This document shows positions 1 to 5,816 of a DNA stretch of 38,956 bases, piece by piece; position 1 is the stretch's first letter, and every line of letters begins with the position of its first letter. The notes beneath the pieces were generated by a model. The model ran no database searches. It saw only the letters and a program-made list of their open reading frames with translations, and had not been told where the DNA came from. The stretch covers positions 1 through 38,956 of the forward strand of contig JALWHT010000150.1 in NCBI GenBank assembly GCA_026983515.1, written 5' to 3'. This DNA comes from Sulfurovum sp. Its GTDB lineage: Bacteria > Campylobacterota > Campylobacteria > Campylobacterales > Sulfurovaceae. A program made the position numbers and the translations under genes.

Positions 1-239
1 GTGTAATTTGATTTATATGTTTATTTGTTTTGTATGTGTTATTATTATTTTTTGTGTTTTATTTTAGTTTTGTTGTTTGTGTTTTGTTTGTGTTAATATT
101 TTTATTTAATATGTAATCCACAGTATTGGTGTTAAACATATGTGTAAAAAAATAAATTTATAATTACTGGTAGAACAGTTTTATGGTATTATCGGTTTAA
201 TATTATATAATGGTGAAATAAAAATAGTTTTTCGGTTTT

Positions 240-267
240 TAGCTAATGCACAGAGTAGCTAATGCAC
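240..267. repeat. 12-bp direct repeat, TAGCTAATGCAC x2
   Basis: TAGCTAATGCAC occurs at 240-251 and again at 256-267, a 16-bp period or about one and a half helical turns. It lies beside a degenerate promoter-like sequence and downstream of the first minus-strand gene. It could bind a regulator or a replication/end-binding protein. Confidence 0.7.
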
Positions 268-273
268 GTAATA

Positions 274-316
274 CATATAAAAGTAAAAAAAAAGTAAATT
301 AAAGTAAAAATTAAAA
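274..316 (-). terminator. T-rich terminator after the 321-566 gene
   Basis: Read on the minus strand, the sequence after the stop at 321 is a run of T tracts (T9 at about 286-294, flanked by T4-T5 runs). This is the usual form of an archaeal intrinsic terminator. No stem is needed or seen. Confidence 0.5.
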
Positions 317-320
317 CAGT

Positions 321-566
321 TTAGAAAATTTTGTTAATCAATCTTCTGAATTCATTGTTAATAGCTCTGTATCTCTTTTTATTAGTGTGCTCAAGCTGTA
401 TTAGTCTTTCAGTGTATTTGCTGTTCAGTGCAATAGATAATATAAGTATATCGAAGTTGTGTATTTTTATATTCTGAACAACAGTTTTATCGTTTTCTGC
501 AACTTTTCTTAATTTTCCAAGAATATCCCCTATAGCCTCTTTTTCTGCTGTAGTTAACTGCTCCAT
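321..566 (-). CDS. Small hypothetical protein (81 aa)
   Basis: Unrecognised. The start is the ATG at 566 (MEQLTTAEKEA...), placed 6 nt after GGTG of GGAGGTG; the longer frame begins only at the GTG inside that ribosome site. The protein looks helical, with a charged N-terminal helix, a hydrophobic stretch (FDILILSIAL) and a basic C-terminus (RYRAINNEFRRLINKIF). It is a single-gene unit behind one of the three strong promoters that share the CTGTGCAG element, so it is probably co-regulated with the Ubl operon. Function unknown. Confidence 0.75.
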   Translation of the reverse strand: MEQLTTAEKEAIGDILGKLRKVAENDKTVVQNIKIHNFDILILSIALNSKYTERLIQLEHTNKKRYRAINNEFRRLINKIF

Positions 567-586
567 TTTTTTCACCTCCTTTTTTT

Positions 587-624
587 ACTGTGCAGTCATT
601 GTTATATAAGTTTTTCGGTTTTTG
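587..624 (-). promoter_or_regulatory. Promoter P1 with shared CTGTGCAG element
   Basis: On the minus strand, BRE-like CCGAAAAAC runs into CTTATATAAC (601-624 on the + strand). Four nt downstream of the TATA core lies ACTGTGCAGT (587-596), an inverted-repeat-like element also found at the same spacing in P2 and P3. The core promoter matches P3 over 24 bp. Confidence 0.85.
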
Positions 625-665
625 CGTTGATAAAATAGCAACAAATATTAAAAATATTAAAAAAA

Positions 666-869
666 TTACTTATCTTCTTTTTCTTTGTAGAAAGAGCAGA
701 CAGTGTATTTAAGTAGTATTTTAAGTATGTTGTTATAATCTTCTTTACACTCTTCACGTATTTGATTATATGGGTATTTCTTTAAGAAGTTGTTTAAGTC
801 TTCTATAGTCTTCACTATAGTGTGGCATACATGGTAATGTATGCAGTTTATACAATTTTTGTTTCTCAT
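666..869 (-). CDS. Small zinc-binding-type Cys protein (67 aa)
   Basis: The start is the ATG at 869 behind AAGGTGGAT, not the upstream GTG. The N-terminus carries C-x2-C-I-H-x4-C (NCINCIHYHVC) and the C-terminus a further Cys followed by aromatic and basic residues (CSFYKEK). The same architecture forms the N-terminal domain of the 4894-5598 protein (NCLNCIHRDTC ... NCKHYKYK), so the two are likely paralogous zinc-binding domains. It is second in the P2 operon after 902-1231. Function unknown. Confidence 0.75.
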   Translation of the reverse strand: MRNKNCINCIHYHVCHTIVKTIEDLNNFLKKYPYNQIREECKEDYNNILKILLKYTVCSFYKEKEDK

Positions 870-901
870 GTTAATCCACCTTAAAAAATTTAAAATAAAA
901 T

Positions 902-1231
902 TCACTGGATAACGTATACATCGCTGTATTTATGTCTCTTTCCTTTATCGTCCTCTGTTACTACCTCTCTGTAGTAGGTCAGAGATAACTCTTTATTCAA
1001 CTCCTCTGAAATCTCTTCGACTATCTCTCTTAATTTGCGGTAACAATTTATTGAGACATTCCTTCCGCTCGCTGTTCCCTTATATGCGTCCATTAGTTTC
1101 TTTCTCTCGACAATTGCGAAGCCATTCTCCTTCAGTGACTTCTTTATGACGTCTTTTATGTCAGACAGTAGCTCCAAGTTCCAGACGTTTTTCCCTTTCA
1201 CACCTCTAACTGATATAATTTTCAACCCCAC
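902..1231 (-). CDS. Hypothetical protein (109 aa)
   Basis: First gene of the P2 operon. The chosen start is the GTG at 1231, 6 nt after GGTG of GGGAGGTG; the longer frame begins at the GTG inside the ribosome site. The protein has alternating strands and helices with a Lys/Glu-rich middle (a KLREIVEEISEELNKEL helix) and a charged C-terminus ending SDVYVIQ. The base composition is less AT-biased than its neighbours. No family is recognised. Confidence 0.75.
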   Translation of the reverse strand: MGLKIISVRGVKGKNVWNLELLSDIKDVIKKSLKENGFAIVERKKLMDAYKGTASGRNVSINCYRKLREIVEEISEELNKELSLTYYREVVTEDDKGKRHKYSDVYVIQ

Positions 1232-1260
1232 TTCAATCACCTCCCTTTTTCGTTAATACT

Positions 1261-1298
1261 ACTGTGCGGCAACTGTTATATAAGCTTTTCGATTTTTA
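1261..1298 (-). promoter_or_regulatory. Promoter P2 with shared CTGTGCGG element
   Basis: The minus strand reads ATCGAAAAG then CTTATATAAC (1275-1298 on +), followed after 4 nt by the element ACTGTGCGGC (1261-1270), as in P1 and P3. A perfect 10-bp palindrome TGCACGTGCA lies about 20 bp upstream, at 1316-1325. It drives 902-1231 and 666-869. Confidence 0.85.
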
Positions 1299-1315
1299 AC
1301 ACTCATGATGTAAAT

Positions 1316-1325
1316 TGCACGTGCA
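1316..1325. promoter_or_regulatory. Palindrome TGCACGTGCA upstream of P2
   Basis: A perfect 10-bp palindrome in the intergenic space between the JAMM gene and P2. Its position just upstream of the BRE suits an activator or repressor site. A related half, TGCACGT, occurs at 263-269. Confidence 0.35.
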
Positions 1326-1404
1326 GTATTTCAAGCATTAAGTAATTGATAATATTAATGTAATACTGATTAAGAAAAGAGAGAATACTACAGTTTTCTA
1401 AAAC

Positions 1405-1416
1405 AACAAAAAAAAT
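1405..1416 (-). terminator. T-tract ending the Ubl operon
   Basis: The minus strand has T8 (1408-1415) directly at the end of the JAMM gene, followed by further pyrimidine-rich sequence. It is a likely intrinsic terminator of the P3 operon. Confidence 0.35.
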
Positions 1417-2097
1417 TTAGTAAAAATGTATATTGTTTCTAAATCTTTTTCTGCTTTTGTTTTTGTTTGTTCTGTATGGATATTCAATTTGTATATTTGA
1501 AATATCTATGTCTTCCTCAATTCCGGGTATATACAGTTCAATCTCTGCGTCTATCTGTAGTTTTGTTTCATTGTTTAAGGGAACTGTTATCACTGCACGT
1601 GTAAACTCTCCGACACTGTAAAGTATGCTCGCTGTAAAGTGTGTGTTTATTGTTTCAATGTCATCTCTGCTAAAGCTACTTGATTTAAATGGGTGGCTGT
1701 GAATTACTACATTGTAGCCCTGCTTTTTGTATTCATTTAAGTCTTCTGTGTAGTCAACTGATGCACTTGATACTGTTTGTTTTGGTATTATGTAATCTTC
1801 TGTTAATTCAAGTATATTCTTTTTCCATGTAGCCTTAACTAATATACTGAATTCGTTGTGGTTTACTTTGCTCTGAATTACTTTGCATATATTAAGTATC
1901 TTTATTGGAACTCTGATTGTAACTTTATCAGCTATAGTTAATTCACTGTCGAATATATCAATTGTATCTTCATTATATTCTTGGTATACACTTTCTTTAT
2001 ACACTTTTAAATATTCATTGTATAGTCTCTCATGTACCTCACCCTCTAAATCATCTATATTTATTTCATATATTTCATCATCATCTCCCCAATACAT
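1417..2097 (-). CDS. JAMM/JAB-type isopeptidase of a Ubl cassette
   Basis: 226 aa. A JAMM zinc-metallopeptidase signature is complete: Glu82 in NEFSILV, then His133-Ser-His135, seven residues, Ser143-x-x-Asp146 (HSHPFKSSSFSRDD). These are the zinc ligands and the catalytic Glu/Ser of MPN+ domains such as Rpn11, AMSH and prokaryotic JAB enzymes, so it should hydrolyse Ubl (iso)peptide bonds. The N-terminal 60 residues are very acidic; the C-terminus is basic (NKNKSRKRFRN). The ribosome site GGAGGTGAT precedes the ATG at 2097. It is the last gene of the Ubl-E2-E1-JAMM operon. Likely roles are Ubl maturation, given that no Gly-Gly is exposed, or deconjugation. The family call is firm; the substrate is inferred from context. 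Confidence 0.92.
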   Translation of the reverse strand: MYWGDDDEIYEINIDDLEGEVHERLYNEYLKVYKESVYQEYNEDTIDIFDSELTIADKVTIRVPIKILNICKVIQSKVNHNEFSILVKATWKKNILELTEDYIIPKQTVSSASVDYTEDLNEYKKQGYNVVIHSHPFKSSSFSRDDIETINTHFTASILYSVGEFTRAVITVPLNNETKLQIDAEIELYIPGIEEDIDISNIQIEYPYRTNKNKSRKRFRNNIHFY

Positions 2098-2125
2098 TTT
2101 TTATCACCTCCTTTTTTTTAATAAA

Positions 2126-2794
2126 TTATGGATAAATAAATTCAGTAATTAAACCTCTTATGTCAAATGTCTTTATTATTTCCTTATCTGTTTGTATATT
2201 GTCAGCTGTTAAGTATAATGTTATTATGTTGGCTATAAATTGCGGTGGAACTAAGTAACTTGGCGTTACAGTATATCTAACTGGTTCATCACCGAATATA
2301 TCGTTATATTTTGGGTTAACGTGTATAGTTACACTGAAACCATCATATCCACCAGTTATTTTTGTTTTTCTCTGAATATCTTTTGGTAATGGCTCTATGC
2401 TGTCTCTGCAGTCAATTACTATATCTGTTTTTTTGATTTCTTCAAGTTCAAACTCTGTTAATTCTTCAAATTTCTTTGGATATGTATGTATGTTAATATC
2501 ATCTCTTCTTTCGTATATTAGTTCTGCTGTTGCTTCAACTTTACTCATGTTAATCTGCGAAAGTTTGAAGGGAGTTCTGTTCAGGTTGTGTGGTTCTATT
2601 ATGTCATGGTCGATTAAGTGTATCTCCTTTGTTCCAATAAGAGCCATGTTTAATGCAGTCCACGAACCCACTCCTCCGAGTCCAATCACTGTAACACTGT
2701 TTGGAACTGTTATTGTTAAGTCTTTTTGTCTTAAGTATATTTGTTCTCTGTTCAACTCATTGTAAAATTTAACTGCATAATCACTCATCATCAC
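2126..2794 (-). CDS. E1/ThiF-like Ubl-activating enzyme
   Basis: 222 aa (221 if the ATG at 2791 is used; the GTG at 2794 has the better 7-nt spacing). It shows the E1/MoeB/ThiF Rossmann fold: GLGGVGS (38-44), acidic DHD (62-64), then EPHNLNR (67-73), the E1 adenylation signature with the Arg, Lys85 in place of the conserved GxxK lysine, and VIDCRDS as the later Asp motif. The role should be ATP-dependent adenylation of the Ubl C-terminus. Oddly, there is only one cysteine in the protein, inside VIDCRDS, and no zinc CxxC pairs. The usual catalytic-Cys domain and the zinc clasp are thus absent. Its start overlaps the end of the E2 gene by 14 nt, implying coupling. Confidence 0.92.
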   Translation of the reverse strand: MMMSDYAVKFYNELNREQIYLRQKDLTITVPNSVTVIGLGGVGSWTALNMALIGTKEIHLIDHDIIEPHNLNRTPFKLSQINMSKVEATAELIYERRDDINIHTYPKKFEELTEFELEEIKKTDIVIDCRDSIEPLPKDIQRKTKITGGYDGFSVTIHVNPKYNDIFGDEPVRYTVTPSYLVPPQFIANIITLYLTADNIQTDKEIIKTFDIRGLITEFIYP

Positions 2795-3908
2795 TGTTAA
2801 ACACCTCCTCAGTTATGTAATTTCTGTCAAGGTAAAGTTCCTCTACTATATCCTCTGCCTCTTTTGTAGCATCATTAGGATATGCACTGTCTAAGTTTGC
2901 AATTTTCAGTATCTTTGGCAACTCTGTAACTACAGTCTTTAAATCTTTACCTTCCAAGTCTCCTAAACATATACTGCCATCACTGGCATTAGGATGATAT
3001 GAGTAATCGCACTGTGCTTTTGTAACTTTTGCAGTTATTGGTATCCTTATGTTTTCAATGTAGAATTCATTGATGTATTCTTTTGGAAGTTGATAAACAA
3101 CTCTCTGGTATTTCAGTTTGTCAACATATATCTTTTTGTATAATACTAACTCTCCGTTCTCGACTGTCCATCCTTTGTCCAGCACTTGCTCTATTGTATT
3201 TAATGCCTCGGTGAATGCTTGTTCTTTTGTTTCAATTACTTTTTCCTCTAACGCTTTTATTCTGCTTTTGTATGATTTAATTATTGCATTCAACTGAGCT
3301 TCATAGTTTCTCTTAATTGCATCAATTATCTCTGTTTTTATGTCATTATATGATTTTATGTTATCTACTTTCACTAATTTTACGGTATATACTCCAGTGT
3401 TAGATACTATTATGGCATCATTAAGTATCTCTGGTTCACTGAGTTTTATACTCTTTGTTTCTTTTGCAAAGTGAACTGATGATGTTGCTGTAACTACAGT
3501 CTCTAATTTGTTAATGTATTTACAGTATAAGTATGCTATTCTATTTGCAATTATTGTAGATAACTTTAGTAAATCATCATCACTTAAGTCTATTAGTCTT
3601 TCCACTCTGAAGTATTTCTTTAGAAAGTTTTTAAATCCGCTGCACCCCTCATTGAAATCGTAGTCTTCTGGGTGGTCGTGAGTTGTATACTCATAATTTA
3701 TGTCATTGTAAAATTCATGGTGGTATCTGTATATTGCTCTTAGTAATTCAGATATTGACATCTCACTATCTGGATATATCGCATAATCAGTATGTCGGTA
3801 TATTGCCTCAACTATTTCATTAATGTCAATGTTTTTAGTTACTAATTTGCAGAATATATTACCTATTCCTTTTTCAATAACAATGTCGACTCTACCAACA
3901 TCACCCAT
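2781..3908 (-). CDS. E2-like Ubl-conjugating protein with long N-terminal region
   Basis: 375 aa. The C-terminal domain (about 255-355) has the E2/UBC active-site signature HPNASDGSICLGDL: His305-Pro-Asn307 followed by Cys314, one residue closer than in classical UBCs (HPN-x7-C). The chain continues with a helical segment and a YPND turn like the post-catalytic part of E2s. Residues about 195-240 form a charged coiled coil. The N-terminal 190 residues are unrecognised and contain a His/Cys-rich patch (HHEFYND..HDHPEDY..C). It should carry the Ubl as a thioester on Cys314 and pass it to targets. The start ATG follows GGAGGTGATTTT. It sits between the Ubl and E1 genes. Closest known analogies are the Bil and PRTRC cassettes of bacteria. 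Confidence 0.88.
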   Translation of the reverse strand: MGDVGRVDIVIEKGIGNIFCKLVTKNIDINEIVEAIYRHTDYAIYPDSEMSISELLRAIYRYHHEFYNDINYEYTTHDHPEDYDFNEGCSGFKNFLKKYFRVERLIDLSDDDLLKLSTIIANRIAYLYCKYINKLETVVTATSSVHFAKETKSIKLSEPEILNDAIIVSNTGVYTVKLVKVDNIKSYNDIKTEIIDAIKRNYEAQLNAIIKSYKSRIKALEEKVIETKEQAFTEALNTIEQVLDKGWTVENGELVLYKKIYVDKLKYQRVVYQLPKEYINEFYIENIRIPITAKVTKAQCDYSYHPNASDGSICLGDLEGKDLKTVVTELPKILKIANLDSAYPNDATKEAEDIVEELYLDRNYITEEVFNSDDE

Positions 3909-3920
3909 AAAATCACCTCC

Positions 3921-3942
3921 TAAAAAAAAAGTAAAAAAAGAG
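3921..3942 (-). terminator. T7-AC-T9 tract between Ubl and E2 genes
   Basis: Immediately after the Ubl stop, the transcribed strand reads CTTTTTTTAC then TTTTTTTTTA before the E2 ribosome site. Archaeal RNA polymerase terminates at such T-runs. Partial termination here would make Ubl mRNA more abundant than E2/E1/JAMM mRNA, as expected for a modifier versus its enzymes. Confidence 0.5.
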
Positions 3943-4176
3943 TTAAAACTTTGCGGCGTTGTATTCCTTAATATATACTGTTCCCTGAAGTGGGAAATCA
4001 GCGGCAGTCAGTCTCTGTCCATCTGTGTTTTCAACTATGAATTTCTTTATACCATATTCTCTTGCCACCTCCTTCAGCTTAGATACTGTTATCTTTCCGT
4101 CTATCTCTACAGTTTCACCTCCGGGCAGAATTATTTTACTAACCTGCCCATCCTCTACTTCAAACACTTCATCCAT
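3943..4176 (-). CDS. Ubiquitin-like (beta-grasp) modifier, 77 aa
   Basis: First gene of the P3 operon. The start is the ATG at 4176 (MDEVFEVEDG...), 6 nt after GGTG; the longer frame begins at a GTG in the ribosome site. The length (77 aa) equals ubiquitin. The predicted layout is beta-grasp: strand VSKIILPGG, strand TVEIDGK, helix TVSKLKEVAREYG, strand KKFIVEN, then a GQRLTAADFPLQGT loop like the ubiquitin LEDGRTLSDYNIQ segment, and last strand VYIKEYN. The C-terminus is NAAKF, with no Gly-Gly. Identity as modifier rests on fold pattern, size and position before E2, E1 and JAMM genes. Confidence 0.82.
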   Translation of the reverse strand: MDEVFEVEDGQVSKIILPGGETVEIDGKITVSKLKEVAREYGIKKFIVENTDGQRLTAADFPLQGTVYIKEYNAAKF

Positions 4177-4208
4177 TTTTTCCACCCCCCTTTTTTTTGC
4201 TGTTCTTT

Positions 4209-4246
4209 TCTGTGCAGGTCATGTTATATAAGTTTTTCGGTTTTTG
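4209..4246 (-). promoter_or_regulatory. Promoter P3 of the Ubl cassette
   Basis: BRE/TATA (CCGAAAAAC-TTATATAAC, minus strand, 4223-4246) is identical to P1 over 24 bp. The element TCTGTGCAGG (4209-4218) lies 4 nt downstream of the core, as in P1 and P2. Only about 15-20 nt separate the expected transcription start from the Ubl ribosome site. Confidence 0.87.
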
Positions 4247-4260
4247 TGTTGTGGGTAGAG

Positions 4261-4295
4261 ATATATTATATTATAATGATATATTATATTATAAT
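4261..4295. repeat. Two tandem copies of an 18-bp AT repeat upstream of P3
   Basis: ATATATTATATTATAAT occurs at 4261-4277 and again at 4279-4295, an 18-bp period. It lies immediately upstream of the Ubl-operon BRE, on the face where activators bind. A pure AT composition may also ease melting. Confidence 0.65.
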
Positions 4296-4372
4296 ACTGA
4301 ATAGAGTAGAACAGTTTTAGAAATTTATAGAGCTGAAAAAATAAAAAAGTTGAATTATTAGACGTTATAACA

Positions 4373-4852
4373 TTACAGCATAATATACATTGTTATCTTA
4401 ATTGTGTCGTTGTTTGGATATATGTTAATGTAGTTAATGCAGTAGTCTTCGAAAAGTTTACACAGTTCGTTAATTTTGTCAATGTCTTTAACTTCGTCTG
4501 TGTGTAACTCAATGAATATTCTTTTAGTATCTTTGTTGTATGATATGTCAATTTCATAAAAGTATTTTGTTAAGTATGCTATAGCATCTGTGTACATTGA
4601 GAAAATTATAAGTATTTTGTCATTCAATGCTTTTATTCTCCTGAATGATACTGGGTATTTTTGGAATATCTTTTCAGTGTAGTTTATTATGTTGTTTAGT
4701 TTGTCAAGTGTTATAGAGTTTGTAGAAAGTATTAAGTCTATGCTGAATGTCTTTTTGATAGTTACTTTGTTTATATCAGTTGTCATTAGTATCTTCATTA
4801 TTTTATCGAGAACATCATTAAGTTCCTTCTTTAATTCATTGTTTGTTTTCAT
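4373..4852 (-). CDS. Hypothetical protein (159 aa)
   Basis: Third gene of the P4 operon. The ATG at 4852 follows GAGGTGAT with 5-nt spacing. The N-terminal 60 residues are helical and charged (ELKKELNDVLDKIMKIL), then alternating strands and helices end in a hydrophobic strand (TIKITMYIML). One pattern (strand-helix-strand with RIFIELHTDEV) suggests a small alpha/beta fold, but no family is recognised. Confidence 0.7.
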   Translation of the reverse strand: MKTNNELKKELNDVLDKIMKILMTTDINKVTIKKTFSIDLILSTNSITLDKLNNIINYTEKIFQKYPVSFRRIKALNDKILIIFSMYTDAIAYLTKYFYEIDISYNKDTKRIFIELHTDEVKDIDKINELCKLFEDYCINYINIYPNNDTIKITMYIML

Positions 4853-4893
4853 GTTATCACCTCAGAATTTCTGAAATCTCTTTACACCTATTA

Positions 4894-5598
4894 TTACATC
4901 ACCCCATATGTCTTCATTATGTCAACAACTTTAAAGTATTTGTCAACTACCTCATTGTAATCAAATGCTTTGCTGACACACGGGTTACCTTCAGGATATT
5001 TGTACTCTTTGAAGTCTATATCTGCAAGCTCTTTGGCTAAATCCGCTGTAGAGTTAGCTACAACTAAATGTGCACTGTCAATCTTTTCGTCAATAACTAT
5101 GAATACTGGAACTCTGTTCTTCGCTTCAAGCTCAATCAATGCATAGTGTTTTAGATTAGTCATTTCATTAAGTATGCATATCATTGTGTTTATGCCTTTC
5201 AAAGTGTAATATCTGCTTTTCTCATCGGTTATCAGTCTCTTTAGTATGTGTATATGTATGAAACCGCTTTCCTCTCCTAATATTAAGTCTCTCATTGCAT
5301 CGGTTATTTTATCACTGTCTGATGATATTATGGTAACCATTGCTATTTTGTCGGATTTTATGTCAATCTTTCCGGAAGTGTATGGTTTGTATTTGTAGTG
5401 TTTGCAGTTCTTAGCAATGTTTTCAATGCAGTTTTTGAATATATCTTCGGATATTTCTCTTCCAATAAGTTTGTCAATCACCGTTAAATCCTGCATCGCT
5501 TTTGCTAATGCATCGTGCAGTATATAGCATGTATCTCTGTGTATGCAGTTCAGGCAGTTGTCTTTTAAATCCTTAAAATCTTTTCCAAACATTTTCAT
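4894..5598 (-). CDS. Cys-motif protein with C-terminal alpha/beta domain (234 aa)
   Basis: The N-terminal domain (residues 10-70) has C-x2-C-I-H-x3-C (NCLNCIHRDTC) and a second Cys/His/aromatic cluster (NCKHYKYK). This is the arrangement of the 67-aa protein at 666-869, and probably binds zinc. The rest (75-234) begins KIAMVTIISSDSDKI and appears alpha/beta, with no recognised motif. The start ATG at 5598 follows GGAGGTGTTAGC and overlaps the stop of the upstream 46-codon gene (ATGA), so the two are translationally coupled. Confidence 0.75.
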   Translation of the reverse strand: MKMFGKDFKDLKDNCLNCIHRDTCYILHDALAKAMQDLTVIDKLIGREISEDIFKNCIENIAKNCKHYKYKPYTSGKIDIKSDKIAMVTIISSDSDKITDAMRDLILGEESGFIHIHILKRLITDEKSRYYTLKGINTMICILNEMTNLKHYALIELEAKNRVPVFIVIDEKIDSAHLVVANSTADLAKELADIDFKEYKYPEGNPCVSKAFDYNEVVDKYFKVVDIMKTYGVM

Positions 5599-5735
5599 GC
5601 TAACACCTCCTTAAGTATATTTTTCATCATCTCAATATTAGCTAACCTCCTTTTTGCTCTAATATATGCGTCAATAGAAATCTCTCCAACTTTTTTGTCG
5701 TATACTACTACTTCTTTTCTCAAAATTTCCGACGT
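5595..5735 (-). CDS. 46-aa gene with putative ACG start codon
   Basis: An open frame in the gap between 5598 and the P4 promoter. It has no ATG, GTG or TTG near its 5' end. GGGGGTG-TTAGC-ACG at 5747-5733 is the same context as the next gene's GGAGGTG-TTAGC-ATG, with C for T, so ACG at 5735 is the evident start. The product (SEILRKEVVVYDKKVGEI... ending MMKNILKEVLA) is a charged small protein whose stop overlaps the next ATG (ATGA). It is the first gene after P4. The alternative is a recently disabled start codon; the intact frame and three similar cases in this window argue for real ACG initiation. Confidence 0.6.
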   Translation of the reverse strand, partial: TSEILRKEVVVYDKKVGEISIDAYIRAKRRLANIEMMKNILKEVLA

Positions 5736-5767
5736 GCTAACACCCCCAACAGTAGAATTGAAGGAAA

Positions 5768-5791
5768 ATTATATAAGTTTTTTGGTTTTTG
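5768..5791 (-). promoter_or_regulatory. Promoter P4
   Basis: Minus strand AACCAAAAAACTTATATAAT. It lacks the CTGTGCAG element of P1-P3. The expected start of transcription falls just before the GGGGGTG ribosome site of the ACG-start gene, giving a very short leader. It drives 5735 down to 4373. Confidence 0.8.
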
Positions 5792-5816
5792 AAAATTTTG
5801 TGAAAAAATTTATTTT

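Larger units (their letters stand above)
1..320. other. Left terminal non-coding region
   Basis: No credible gene is seen. The first 117 bases of the + strand contain no C and are almost entirely T, A and G, a strong strand bias that mirrors the G-free right end. A promoter-like run (AGTTTTTCGG at about 227-236, minus orientation) is present but its TATA element is poor and no gene follows it. A 12-bp direct repeat and an A-rich tract (T-rich on the transcribed strand) lie nearer to the first gene. Confidence 0.7.

Noticed and set aside
5595-5735. TTG codon in the 46-aa frame as the real start
   Set aside because: The in-frame TTG is about 17 nt from the ribosome site; ACG at 5 nt fits the spacing used elsewhere.
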